Positions 23,237 to 38,200 of a stretch of DNA of 64,000 nt are shown here, in pieces. A program made the position numbers and the translations under genes. Below the pieces are notes generated by a model, which saw nothing but the letters and a program-made list of their open reading frames with translations, did no database searches and was not told the origin of the DNA. The DNA is taken from contig JASAMV010003993.1 of NCBI GenBank assembly GCA_030248065.1, positions 1 to 64,000 on the forward strand, in the 5' to 3' direction. The stretch comes from Rhynchonema sp. JSB1_4 (lineage: Eukaryota; Nematoda; Chromadorea; Monhysterida; Xyalidae). The first letter of the stretch is position 1. The number at the start of each line of letters is the position of its first letter.

Positions 23237-26200
23237 CTGCAAATGAAATGGGACTTACTCGCACCGACGATGACCTGGTGTATAACCACCGTCTGCGAAA
23301 ACATGTCGTAAATGCAAGCCGGACATTGCAATTTACAGCAACAATAACAACATGAAACATCAGCCATTCAGCCAGCACGAGACGTACATGAGCTAGCACG
23401 AGCACAAAATCGTTGGCAGGATTGCAGTTCGACGAAATTATTCAGATTTCCCGAGCACCCGCCATAGTTGAACGGCATACATCGCTGCTCGGTGGTGTTG
23501 TAGTACCAGCGCTGGCGACCGACTTGACATGGACCCGGGTCGGGACGTCGATGACATGTGTAGCCTGACACAGCAAGGGCACACACAATCACGGATAGAC
23601 ACACGCTGGCCCGTGGTCAGCCTTGGCGTGAGTCGTAGACTTACTACGTATTTGGCCAGATTTTCGATTTAGGTATCCGTAATTCTTCGGAAAATTGTCT
23701 GTCGTAATCCAAGAACCATTTTTACGCTAGTCAAAAGTTGAACATGTTCCGAAAGTGCTGATTTTAACAAGAATTTGGCCAAATCCGAAGCCTAAGACCG
23801 ACCTCAGTTCACTGGGATGAGACAGAGAGAAGGGACACAACGATTGCACCACTGGTGCACACGCACACCCACACATGTGCATGCAACACGTCATCGCGGT
23901 ACTAACTAATCAACTCTGGTCCTGTTCGTGGTGTGGTGGTTGTTGACAAAGGTCGCCTTGCCAGATCAGGGTCATCTTGTGACCCACCATCCACATCCGT
24001 TATATCACCAGGATCGTTGAGAACGATTGTGGCATTGGATGTGATTATGGCTATGAATGGGGAGGGTTGCAAGGATAGTACTTTTGGGTCGGTGCATCAA
24101 ACTTGGTGACTAGATCGGATTTGTCTTGGTCGCGGGACATTTTTGATTTTGCCGGAGTTATACCTGTGCCACTAATTTCCACCAGTGCAAAAAGTCGTCC
24201 CCAGGCTGTCATGAAAAAATTGCGAGCTGTTCCTGCCGAAATTAGTGGCCCTATAAATCTCTAAAAGTCAAGGACGTGACCAACGCAGAGTACCATCCGG
24301 TCCGATCCGATGATTCGCCATGTTTCATTCCCCCTCTTGTTGAAGTAATGACACTCAAATTAATCTCTACTCAACCTAGACAAAATGCATTATAGTATAG
24401 TGGTGTTGAATTTCCAACAACCAACTTGGTTTCACGCAACAGATGCCAATGTCGGTCCGACACTGGTGGGTGTTCGGGCAAGTATTCGATCGGGCCGAGC
24501 ATTGCAATGGCTTGCCGTCACTGCTCACTGTGTACGGGTCGCCATGTTCGCATGTTCGGGTCACTATTTGCCCCGTTGCTGAAACGTTACGGCACAAATT
24601 CAACATATAGAAAATCATCGACGTTTGTATGAGCTACTGTGGATGATGCTTTCACACAGCTTCTAGGCTCATATACTGAGCAAAAATGCTGTGCTTATGG
24701 CGCACACTACCAGCCCAAAAACACTCACAAGGTCCGAGACAGCACACATTGACACTTTCACCGTTCACGGCAGCACAATGATACCCTTGTGGACACACCA
24801 CTGTTTGTTGCGCGTTGCATGTGAACAACGAAAAGGTGCGAGGTTCGCGCGCTGGATCACCGGTGGAACACGGGTTTTGGATGCCTGATAATCAAGGGGA
24901 TTTGCTCCGTCGTGCACAAATTTAATGTATAGCTTGTCAAGAAAGTGGCACATTCAATCGTTTTTATGGTGACATGATGATCGGTGCATCCGGCCGGCAT
25001 TTTTTGTCACCTGGACACACGACTCAATGCAAAAGTCAACATGGAAGCCGAAATGTCGTTCAGAGATGGTCACTACAAAGCGGTTGCACCTAATAGCCGG
25101 CCTGGTTTCCAGAAATAGTGAGGCATTGGCTTTAAACGTTGACTCAGGCCTTGGCACAAACCTTGGGTGAGCCCAAGCCTACTTACATAAAGAGTGTACG
25201 ATAACACTTGTTGCGCTTTGCGAGCTGTAATTGAGTATATGTGCAGCACACTTACAAGTAGGCACTGCCTGACAACTGCCGTGTGTGCAGCCAGTCGGTT
25301 TGAGTATGCACACGCCTGCATTCGGACACTGTACACCGTCACACGGATTGCGACAGGCACAATGACTGTCACGTGGACAGCCTGTGGCGTCGTTAATGTG
25401 GTAACCAAATGGACATTGCACACCACGTTGTTGACAATCGATCGGACATAAGTTGCGCTCTGCAATTGACCGTCTAGAAACAGGAGCAAGGTCGCAGCCG
25501 AGCAAATGCATAATTTCGGTTTTATACCCACACACGTGCCGGATGGCTAAATTCTGTGAAAACGCAACCTCTGGGCCTTGATGGTGGGCTGTGCCGTATC
25601 CTATACCACACGTTATGCTACACAACACGCGCTACCGATATCAATTTTCACCAGCCACCATCTCTGTCACCAGCGTGTTCCTTTGTGGCAACCTTTTGTT
25701 TTTCCCAAAAACTCTAATGTTTCATCGTACTTACGTTGACAGTTGGGTCGTCGATTTACGGTTCGTGTGCCCTGCACCTCAATGCCATTGATTGAGTCCA
25801 CACACCAGCACGTGCCGTTACGCTGGTCGCATTGCACGTTGAGGTAGAAACCTGCAATTGGGGATACTTTGATTGATTTTGGTTCTGAAAGAGAAGTTTC
25901 TATTAATTTTATGCCACAATGTCCAACCAGATTGGCTGTCGCACAACGGCTTATAGATCTCTTGGGATCGAATGGGGATATTGATGTTGAGCTCATCAAT
26001 TGCGGCTTGGTATTGCAGGCAATCTGAGATGAAGGGTTAAATTTAGACACATACATAAGTAGTAAAAATAATCGAAAGTCTCCCCAACTTGTTGAGTTGA
26101 CGGCCATCTGACAGACTCGAGCACAATCATAGGTGCAACATTTTGAGGCACCGCTGCATTGCGAGTCCGACTGACATTCACTCACGCAACCCCGCTGTGC

Positions 26201-29200
26201 CAGGCTGGTCGGAGGATCGGTGGGACATTGACCTAGTTTGTTAGCGCCCACGCGGGGAACGGTCGAGCCTGAATAAGTCGTTAGATGCAAAACGATAGAA
26301 TGGAAGCGTCAGTGTGCCGCCTTTATAGTGAACCTTCGATGTCGTGAATAATTTCGAAGCTTTTGGTGCCCAATCTGACTCTAACAACTCTATACAGTGA
26401 CCGGGTCCCGATCCCACAAAGAGTGTAGACTGTGCAGCTAAACTGAAACATCACCGACCAGCCGGACAACAGAGTCCATAATTTTGTCCCGGCACGGTTT
26501 GACATTGATTCTGCCCACCGCACTCATTGTTGAATCGACCTTGACACGTTCGCACTACTCCATCAGTGTCGGCTGATGGTTGCAGGGTGCCACAGGGGTT
26601 GGCGCGGCCTAAAAGGGATGGATATGCGCTTGAAGGGGGCACTCAAACGGGTAAACAAGTCAACTCACAAGCGGGCACATCGGGACACGGCTGTGACAGA
26701 CATTTGGCGTTTTCGAGCACGCACACATCGCTGGCTGTCGTGCATCGAACGTTCTTGCATGGATTCTTGCATTTGCAGAAACTCGACTGCGGACATCCAC
26801 TGTCGTCGAGCTCGAGTCCGTGATCGCACGCCGATGAGCGACACGAAATCGAACAACGACGCGGCGCTGCAAACAGCTGTGGAACTTGCATATTTGAGGC
26901 AGAGTGCATGTTTGTGGTGTACTTGCATGTTGCATATGTAATACAATTATCATGCATACTTGAGGCAAACTTGCACTTCCTCTGTATTTCTTCAAGTGCA
27001 TGTGACTTGCATATTTCCCGAAAATTCCCTTACCACTCGAATATGTCTACACCACACAGTATTTGCAGTACGAAAATGCAAATTGCACCAACAATTGCAA
27101 TTCGGCGTGCTACGATTGCGGAGTGCGCGAGTGCCGACGAGTTCATGCCCGGTTCTGTCGTCGACACACCAACATTGTGACCGATCGCATTGCACCGAAC
27201 TGAATGCACCACTCGGTTCGCATTGTGGCACGTAGTCCGTCGCTGACCCGAGATTCTGCGCTGCTGCTTGTTGTTGTATGCAGGCTGCAAGTCAACGGGG
27301 GTTGAATCAGTCAGGCCTATGGCCAGTATCAAACTAAGTAATCAGTCCAGTCATGAACAGTTCTTTTTGTACCTAGCGGAGCAACCTACATATGCACTGA
27401 TCGAATTAGGGGCACCATATCAAGACATCGTCAATACACAAATAGCCGTGCGTGACCAACGCAAGACACGACTTGGACCGATCCCTAAATTTGACACCGA
27501 TCAAATGACTTGACACAAACCTGACGTGCTCAACGGAGCCTGACATTGCCGACCACAACCAAACGGACAGCATTTGTTGAATCCGGTGCAGTCCCCATCG
27601 GTGATGCAATCACTGCGACAACCAGGGTTGGACAGAGGGTTGGTCGGACACACGCCTTGTTTCACACCGGGACGTTGGGCTGCGGCATGGGAAATAAACA
27701 TTGTTTGCGAGCATTGACGACATTGTTCCCAATCTGGGCTAGTCTGAGCTTGGCCCAAGCCTAACCTATGCGTGAGCTTTAGAGCTATAACAGCGTGAGA
27801 AGAAGAATGCAAAGGTGCAAACAAATAGGTACCAAAAATCGGCTTACATCCAGGCGATATGATGACAGTGCCATCGCCACCCTGGCATTGCAGCCCACAT
27901 CCATTGTAGCAACAAGCCTGATTCACGGCACAGTCACTGTCAAGTTGACATTGGTTGACGCAAAGGGATCGATCCGATAAAGGGGGTCGACGGGGACACG
28001 AGGGGCGCGTAGAGGGACGCTCTGGAAATTATACGTGTTGGTATTCAGGATGATTCTCTCTAAAAGAGTCAGGCAAAAAGGGTGTGCAGCTCACCGTCAT
28101 TATGGTGACGTGGTCGGGCGGAACAAAACAAAACCATTAAACGGTGCTTGCTGCGAAAGAAAATGAAAAAATATTTTTTCATATCAAACTCAAAGACGTA
28201 CCAATTCCCGCGCAGCACACCCCACCGTCATTTCCGAATCCAATGTTTCTACAGTAATATCCCTGTGGACATGTTTGCACGATGTCGTTCCGTCTGCATG
28301 TACGCAGCTCGCCATTGCCTGAATCTCGAAGGGGAGTGCTGCCTGGGCCACATGCGTTCGGCACGCCTGCAATAATGAACGACTAGATTTGTTTTGAAAA
28401 GGAGCCATATTCGCATCAACTCTTCGTATTCACAAAACTCTGGTATATATGTATGTACATAGGTATGTAGCTCCATGCGCGATACGGAGACGGCATCCTT
28501 GGGATAGAGCTAGAGAAAACCTGCAAGTTTAAACCACCAAAACCACTAATTTTGACAAGCGTAAAAGTGGCTACCCTAACGACATGCAAAAAACATGCAG
28601 AGTGAAATCCAAGCAATACCCTCCTACATCCATAAATCGAGAGTTCTTGTCAACGGCTGCGAGAAATTGACACGAAAAATGATACCTACTGTATTTTGAG
28701 CATAAAAATTCTGTGACTGGGTTGCCTTGAAGGCTGCATTGAAGCAAACAATGCCAATGTCATCGGTCGGCTGGTTGGCCAATAAAAATTCGGAAGTATA
28801 GTAGCACTCACACATGGGTACGGGTGCGCACGCGGGTTCGAGACATTTTGCCCTGACCAATCGACAGACTTGATTCTGTGGGCACAACACCGCGTCACAT
28901 GCGTCCACACAATCACACGTCTCACAACCGTCACTCGCCAGTTTGTAACCGAGCGGACAACGTCGACCACAAACGGGCGTCACACAACGACGTGGACTGG
29001 CACAGTTCGGCTGGATGCCACTGCCTGTGTGAAACATTAGGGCGATTACAGACCGAGTGGAGATGACAACAGGCATCGTGTGCATTATATGTACATGTGC
29101 GTGTGTGGCCAAAATTTACAAAAACCCGTTGATATAGCACACTTTCGAACGGCACCAACCAATTGATTCCCTGGTGCCGGGTATTTCGAATCCTTCTCCA

Positions 29201-32200
29201 TCGACACACCAACGATTGCGTGTGTCCGATTGGATCGGTTCGAATCGACCATCGACACGGCACGTCAGATTTGGGGGCTGGGACAAGGCGCCAATCGATT
29301 GCAACATTGAATATGCCGACATGCGTTGCAGACAAGCTGGGTGCAGAATTGAACATGAGCACATCACGAACTAATCCATGCCGTTCGAGTCAATCCACAC
29401 TTTTCATGTAACTTTTGTTTTTGCGTGCAAGGGTATTTTGAGATGATTACTGACGGCACTTTTAAAATGACCAGCGCGAAAGGTGGTTGTGCACTATGAC
29501 ACATCGAGAACTCTGAACCATGAATGGTTCACTGCTGTGCTGTCTCATTACATATGAAGAACAAACAGGCGAGATATCCCAACTCACAGGTGGTGATCTC
29601 AGCGAACATACATCGACGTCGACAGCCGTCCGAGCAGCATTTCATCACCGTCAAGCAGTCCGAATCAATACTGCATTCGTCATGTTGCAAACCGGGACAC
29701 GAGCTTGATACCGGCACACTGGGACATTGACCGATTTTGGTACTGCCACCCGGAACGTGACTGGTACGCGAATCTGTGGGGAGCGAAGTACATACCATAA
29801 AAATTGATGCCAAGCACAGTCAGATCTCCTCAGCTCTCAGTGATGTAAGACCGACAATGTTTTTATCGGTGATCGGACTGGCTGTGCCTTGTTGGCGTGA
29901 CTTTCTTGTATTAAGGAGGACCTCAACATTTACTGACGCCGACAACACTAATTATGACCAGCGTAAAAGTTGGTTTTTTGTATTTTGTAGCCAATGAACA
30001 AAATTTGTGGCAACAAGTTAGGTATTGAGTATCTGATTATCGTCATTTCAAAAAAGGCCCCTGACCATGAAGCACAACACATCCGAACACCAAGTTCGGT
30101 TCAGGCTTCTGTAATTGAAAAAAGTTACGTACCTGCCGCCTGACAAGACAGCGCACATCCATTATAGCAGCATTTTGAATTTGACGCGCCACAGTCAGCG
30201 TCGGTGCGACAGCCAATCGAACAGGATGATTGACCAGTGATACCATGCGGCACATGGGGACATTGACCGGGGGTCGCAAAAGGTGCTGCAAACGGGCTTT
30301 GAAAAAATAATGAAGGATATTGCACTGAGCCGTGTTCATGGTAACATATCGGGCGAGACCCTTCTATAATGAATATTCACTGACGTATAGAGCGGTAGAC
30401 AAGATATCAACGGCAGATGGAGACCAAACAGTCGATGATCGCTATTGTGGAGGTTTCGCACAATGGATGGTCACTGTATAGAAGGCACACTGTATTTCGA
30501 CATACCATTGCCTTGACAACAGTATCCCGGTTCGCGACTGAATGTGTGACAGAATTCGCCGGGCGCGCATTCAGAGCTCGATCGACATGTCTTCATCGTG
30601 AACAGTGATGGATGGGTCACTAAAATATTTAAAAAAATTTGCAACATTTTCATGCTTGAAATTCTTTTTCAATATTTAGCTTTTTAAATCCAACCAGGTG
30701 GTCCATTCGGACATGCACTGATCACACAACGAGGCACCGGTGCACACGGTGTCTGTTGACTGCCGCAGTCCACACTCTCCATCACACATTGTTCGAATGC
30801 GTTGGCACAACGAATATTCTGCATGAATTGGATGGTATTCTCTAATCTGTTGAGCATGACTAATATTGACTGCCACAAACCTTGCACGGATTGTGGCATT
30901 CACACGTATTGCAACCGAGGGAGTCGATCTCATATCCGTACTCACAACCGGTCAGCGTGCACGGCTTCAGCGGACATGTCTTTGGCTCTGAAGGGAATTC
31001 AGTAAAGGATCTGCCTGGTTGTTCCGAATTGGAAAAGTCAAGTCGGTATCCAATTTGGCGATCGGTCTAGTCCTGTCTTGGTCACGTTTCACCGCAACGA
31101 AGTCACGTGACCAAGGCAAGACAGCATTCCGATAACCATGTTTGATAAGGATACCGGTCAAAGGTGGACCCAAACACGATGCTGTGAACCAAACCAGCCA
31201 AACTGACGTCTGCAACTCGGTGTCAGTCCGATCTGCGTGCGTGTGCCGGGCACCTCCAGTCCGTTCGCATAGACACACCAACACGCACCCAATCGTTGGT
31301 CGCATTGTATTTCATCGAATGTGCCGTCCAATTGGCAACGAACCGAATATGGCACCGTGCCAATACGTTCCAATGCGGCCGACTGTTGGATGCAGGCTGC
31401 AATTGTGGTACGACATCGCTTACAATACTGTAGGTCGTCCACGTACCCGTAGGCAAACTCGTTTAATCTCAGTCTAAAGGCCTAACCATACTTCGTTCTC
31501 TCACACGAAACAAGTTCTCGCACGCTGATTGGCTGGCGCGCGATTGAGAACTATACTATGTCTTTTTATGGTCGTGACCAGCTATAGCTAGTACATACAT
31601 ACCTCTAGACTGAGGATGACCTGGCACACCGCTAGCCTGCCAGGCAAAACGCTCAAATTGTCATGCCAGTCGAACTTAAAACAATAACAATGTTGTGACT
31701 GACCGGTTCCGCGTTCTGGGTACTGACAACGGGACATACACCCATCCGAACAACACTTGGTCGTGCCCGGGCATTGGTCGTCTCTGCTGCATTCGGCAAT
31801 GTCCGTCACACACAATGCACGTGGGAAGGAGGGATCGATTACCGGGCAGTCACCCAATTTGATGCCATTGCTCGGGATCGAGGGCTTGGAGGGTTCGTCT
31901 GCAAAGCGGGGGAGGCATGGATTGGGTTCACGACTCAGATTGGGATCATAAGCAATGGGTGAGCCTGCTTGTTGGCAGCAGACGATGTTGAATAATAACG
32001 GGGAGCGCATGTACATTCCAAAATGCTTTGTGAACAAAAAATGGCTTTCTTCGACTGGGTAGTTTGGGTTAGCTGGGGGGGGTAGACCAAAGTTGGTAGA
32101 GCTATGCCCCGGTTAAGCGGAGGACCTGGGTTCGAGCCCCAGTCGAAGAAAGCCATTTTTGTTCACAAAGAAAATTAGAATCATGTGGTTGGTTGGATTC

Positions 32201-35200
32201 GACCACATTTCGCAATTTCAAACACTTTTATAGCTAAGCAATTCACAATCAAAGAACGGAACTCACTAATATTCGGCGCATCAATATTTGAGAATGTTGG
32301 TTGCGAGCAGAGTTTGCTGCATCCAGCTGCGCAGCACTTTTGCAGCCCGAGACATTGGTCGTCACTTTGACATTCCTCCAGACACGAACTACTCGGCGCC
32401 ACCAGCTCATTGCTGCATGTGCCAGGCTTGTCCTTCTTGGGTTGGATAGCGCCTGAAACATTTGGTGGGTCAACACGTTGGTGTCTAATGCAGTCTCAGG
32501 TGTTCCGGGACATGTGATAAGCAACTTTTCACTTCTCGAATTAGTGAATGGATAAACATAGAAATTACAAGTACAAAGAGGTCACATGACCAAGCAGGGA
32601 CCGATTCGATCAGCAATGTTCATACGACGTCCTCGAGTGCTACCCACAAACGCTACCGTAGTGAAGTGAAACATCACCTGGTACCGAGCCTGGATCGACA
32701 CACGACATGCCACATCCGTTGTAGCAGCATTTCTGTTGACCGCCACAATTCTGATCGGATCGACAAGCCAGGGAACAGACGGAATTGCGTGTGGGCACCA
32801 TCAAGCCGACGGGCGGACACGAACCGGCAGATTTGGGTGGTGCTGGAATGAACATGTACTTATATGTACATATACAACAGCAGTAAATTCGGATCGTTTA
32901 TTCACCTCTTCCCACACGGACGATGGGCATCTGCACAACGAATGAACCAGGAACAAAATGCTCATGAGTGACCCAAAAGGGTGAAAGATGAACTTATTGC
33001 AATCATGACCAAATGAAGGCATTTCAAGAACCACTTTGCCCACATCGAGTTCGTGCACATCAACATGAGCAAGATAAGCCTGATTCAACAAGGCAACTTC
33101 AACTTTGGAGGCTGACGCCATTGTGTGCTTCAGGGTTTGCGATTCTGAATACGCACCAGGATAAAAAGCAATTTCAATCCCCAAATAACAAACTTGGGGT
33201 CTGACAGCATATGCCGAGTCCATTGAATCCGATCTCATGACACCAATGGCTTGATGTACAGGGTCGCGTGTTGTCGCACAATGACAATTGACCCGTGGCT
33301 GGCTCCTTGAATGGTGATCCGACCGGACAAGCACGGGGAACACCTGCAGATGGATACACACTGCTTGCCCTGCTTGTGGTACACAGTGACCTAGTGAAAC
33401 CTGCTGAACTTTATTTTGGTTCTCAATCTGCCATTAATCTCCTAATAATACAATATGAAAGCAAAGCTTCATATTCCCACTCACATCTCGGTTGCGGTGG
33501 ACAATTGTTCTGATCGGGGCACTGTACGGTGTGCATGACACAAACGTGTGTGGCCGCGTTGCACTGTGCTTCGTCACACGGATCCCAACATTGACAGATG
33601 GGACAACCGGACGTCGGCTCACGACGGAAACCGTACGCGCAGAATTGTTGACAATTCGATAGGGACGGACAGGTACGAACTGACGCTGGAGTGTGTTGGG
33701 AAGTAATTATGGCACGTGACCTCGTGGTGCAGTCGCACTGATGATGGTGCACTGTGCCTGTCTGTGAAAACAGGTCGAAACCAGTTACCAAAAACAAGCT
33801 GCACAGCACTCAGCTAACACTTCACAACGCTGGATAGACAACACCAGCGCACCCTCAGTGGTAGGCGCTTGGGGTCACTATCGATGATGTAGTACCAATT
33901 GTGGTGCCCACCCCCCCCCCCCAACTCACGATTAGCACAATTTGGTCTTGCGCCAATGAGCCTGCTGCCATCAATCTCGAGTCCCGATCGTGTGTCGACA
34001 CACCAACACGCCTGGCCCAGACATTGCACCTGCTCGAAGTCACCTTGTGCTGTGCACTGCACTGTGCCAACACGATTGAACAGCTCGGCCGCGGAGATAG
34101 ACGAGTGGATACAGGCTGCAACCAAGGGGGGTGATATATGGCGTGGTACAACGCGTGATTGAGGGGCATGTGCCAACAGACCAGTGGTCCTGGTCGGGTA
34201 TGCGCATTGTGTACCGCAACCACTCGAACAGCACCGCTGCACGCCGGGGCAATCCTGATCGGAACGACATTGCTGCGAACACAACAACGAATTGGGGAAA
34301 GCCGCCAGTTGCGGGCAATCCCCGAGCTTGATGTTTTGGTCGTGGTTGCCTGGCAAAGTAAAGAACGATTTTTCCTCGACCTTATCTACATATAGTTGAA
34401 AGGAAGCAAAATTGAGATACTTGGTTGAATGGCTGGACTGTTTCCGATCGTGCTAGTGGTCCTTGGATCGACACAACTCAGTCCGCAGCCGTCGAAACAG
34501 CATTTATGATTCAGCGAACACTCAGAATCGGTGCGACACTAAAATCAGGTTGTGGTTGAGATCAGAATTTATGGATGATCACACATTTTGCCTCATTTCA
34601 ATCTTAAATTAAATTATACCTGTGCCTGACATTGCTGCGCATTGAGTCGAGCTGACGGCTTCACCCACGGACACTGGCCGCTTCGCGCAGCGCTTTCTGC
34701 AAAAAAATAAACTTTCAAAAAATAACTTTACTAAGAAAAAATCTCAAGAACACGTTGTAAAACACACGTACCGGGTCTGAGACAACAGAATCCCAATCCG
34801 TTATATCCAACAGCGTGACACCAATGCGACCCAGTGTGCCCGGCACAGTCTGTTTGACACAACGCGGTCGCTCCGCTCTCGGGCAATGATAGGGGTGCGC
34901 CCCTCGGGCACGGATTGATGAAACCTGAAATGTCGATGTATTCGTTGTAAAAGACGTTACAAAATAAAAAATTAGGTACATAATATTTGTTGTCTTACAA
35001 CTGGGCACAGTGACGCATTCGGCTGCATTCGTGCATTCTGGCTGCACAAGTTGACACGAATGGATGGCGTTCGGACATGTGACACCTGAATGGATCAAGT
35101 ACATTTTGATTGTGAAAAAACCCAAAAGTTACAATTCATCGATTAGAAATCATAGTTTATCACACGGAATCCGCTTTTTTGGTGACTATAAAACACATCA

Positions 35201-38200
35201 AAGCGACAAAGCTACATATGTTTCACTGATCTGCCAGCACCGAAATCGGACTCGTGTTGGCGTATTGTTACCATAGGCATTCAAAAATATTAGCACAGTA
35301 TCGAAAGTTTCACAATACAGAGTGTCACAAAAAGAGGCTAGACTGTACATTGTAGCTCACCTTCACACAAATTCCTGCACTGACATTCCGTCGTGGGACA
35401 TCCATTCGAGTCGGTCACGTGACCATGCGCGCACACGTTTGAGCATCGATTGATGCAGAAACGCGGCTCTGCAATGTTGGCACGTGATGTTTCATTGTCG
35501 GCTCGGCAATGCCAAATGCACAGAACAATGGCAACCTTGGTGATCGGATCAGACCGGATGGGATCTGATTTGATCGTGACACACTGTTTTGAATTCAAGA
35601 TATTTCGAGATTTACCTATGCTAATAGTTTAATAACCAGCACAAAAGTTATGTGTTGTGAATGAGCTATGTGGGAACAACTTTTCAACTGAGAAGAATCA
35701 TTGCGGAAAACGGTGCGCAAGTACCGTCTGATCCAATCACCAATTTTGATACCAGCCTAAACAAGTAAAAAAGACTCACGTCTGCAGTCGGGATCAAAGC
35801 TCGCAGTGGCGGGTATGCGGGTGCCGTAGACTTCCCTTCCATTATCAGGGATTGCACACCAACAATGTGTCCGGTCACACTGTTTCTGGTTGAATTGACC
35901 GTTGGATGCGCATGAAGGTCGATAGCCGTTTTGCAGGGACGCCAGACCAATCACTTGGATTGATGCCAACAGATGCACACATGCTGAAACATCAGCCGGG
36001 CGGTAAATGATAGATGTAGACAGATTTGCCGCACTACCTGAGGTACCTGTACGTAGGGCCACAGGACCCTGAGGTACCAACATATATGTACACTTACTTA
36101 GGACGCAATGAACACCACGTGCATTGAACACAGTGTGTGTTTCTGTCGCCCGTTTAGACCTGTTTTCACTGCCAGGTGGCTGTGCAGTGGCATGTAGTAT
36201 GACTGAATCTTCGCAAAGCCAAGTGCCCCACCGGTAGTTTTCTGCGGATACGAGCAAATCCTGGCACATCCATTATTGCAGCACATCTGGAATTGGTCGC
36301 AGTCCTGGTCGTTCTGGCATTGAGATTGACAACTGTGCTGCGGCAGGGACTCGGCCGACGGACATTGACCGAAACGGGGCTGCACCGAACCGGGCGCTGC
36401 GTCATTGATTCGGTTGTTGACAACGCCGCCCACACCGCCTCCTGTTCACATGCGTTGGATATGTGATGTTTCAAAGGCATGGTGGTGGTCAAAACTTGGT
36501 GATCGGGTCACGCCTTGGTCACGTGAAATTGTTTGGAGAACGGCTCATGGTGACACGTGACCGGGGCAAGACCGATCGCCTGTGCATTCATTTGGATTCC
36601 GTTTGTTGTTATGCTTTGAATTCACATTGTTTTACATACATATTATAATCATGGTAACTGCAGTGTTTCTGATAGTGAGCTGTGTGGTGAAACAAGAGTG
36701 TGCTTTGCAGAGCATTGGGAAAGTAGTACTTGTGATGGGTACTGTACGATATGCAGTGGTATTGTACTGCTGTGAATGAAACATGAAAGTTGTGTGATCC
36801 TAGATGTTTCACAACAAACTAACTCGGTTTCACACACTGTCTACCGCATCCATTAGCGCAGCATTTATACTCGGCCAAACAGTCCCTGTCGTGTGTGCAC
36901 TCCTGTAGACACAAGGTCGAGTCAAGCGGGGGACAGACGCCTGGTTTGCGTGGGACTGAGGAAGAGCCTGAATCATAAAGGTGAGCGTGCAAGGGATTGT
37001 GGTTGGACAATGGTTTGATGATACCAACATAAGGCAACCGAAGCATCACACCCGGAGCGAGACACTGGACGTAACGACACAACAACGGAACAAAACATAC
37101 GGCAACAAGACAAAACAAAACAACAAATAGCAGCATCCACCATTATTGTCACGTGTGAGCGCATTCTGTCTGCATGATTGTGTCACTTCACGGTTCGTTC
37201 TTCGATTCCAGAAGTTTGCGAAACATCCATCACAATAGTTCGGTATGCAGACAATGTTGTCATTCCTGCCCTCTGTTGTGCACTCGGCTTCGAACTCACA
37301 GGGGCTCACAGCGCATTTGTGCAGCAGCGCATGCGAATTGCATTGCACTGAAAGATGGTGCTGGTGCATTTGGTGAGCGATTCACAAAGCAAAATGGTAG
37401 TAAGCGTGGGATTAGTGACATGCAAAAAGATTGTGCAATCGTGTCTTGCCTTTGTTTTTGATAAACTACCTGATGTGACATCAGGTGCCCCTTCGATTAC
37501 TCGCTTTTTTCAATCCCCAAATTTGAATTGTGATCATGTGGAGTTCACACATAATAGGTGGTGTCATCTGGCCTTCAGCTTTGTTTGTTTGATATCTCTT
37601 TATTTATAAGGTACACCTGTTATACGTCACTGAAGGGCTCTGTATACCCGATAATCTCCCCCACCTCACCACTTGTGCTTGTATGCGCATCAACGAGTTA
37701 TTAGAACAGCCGGTAATTTAGTGTGAACGGCGAAATGTTTCCTGTTATTTTTGTGCGCCGGAAAATAATTTATGATTTTCAATATTTTTAATGTTCATTC
37801 GAATTTATTTATTTAGCTCCAGGTGTTACTCCAGTCTAGTGGCATTGCGGCGTTGACCTGGTGGTAATCCCGCCCGAGTTGGATTCATGTTTCAGCATTT
37901 ATGCAAAATCGCATGTTATGTTTGAATGTTGAAATGCCCAAATAACCAGTTATGTAATCCAGGTGTACAGACGACACGGCATGTAATAATGGGTGCATTT
38001 TCATAACAACGCTTTCCGACCTCATTTTTTAATCCCAAAGTTTGAGAGTTTGTGCACCCAAACGCTCTAATCATCATATACTGTTCCTATGCGCTACATA
38101 ACCCACTTTTTGACTTGTGGAAGCAATGAAAAGTTATGATTTAAAAGGCGTCAAAATCCCCGTTTAACGAACCTTTTAACACTGGCAAGAATACCTTCAA

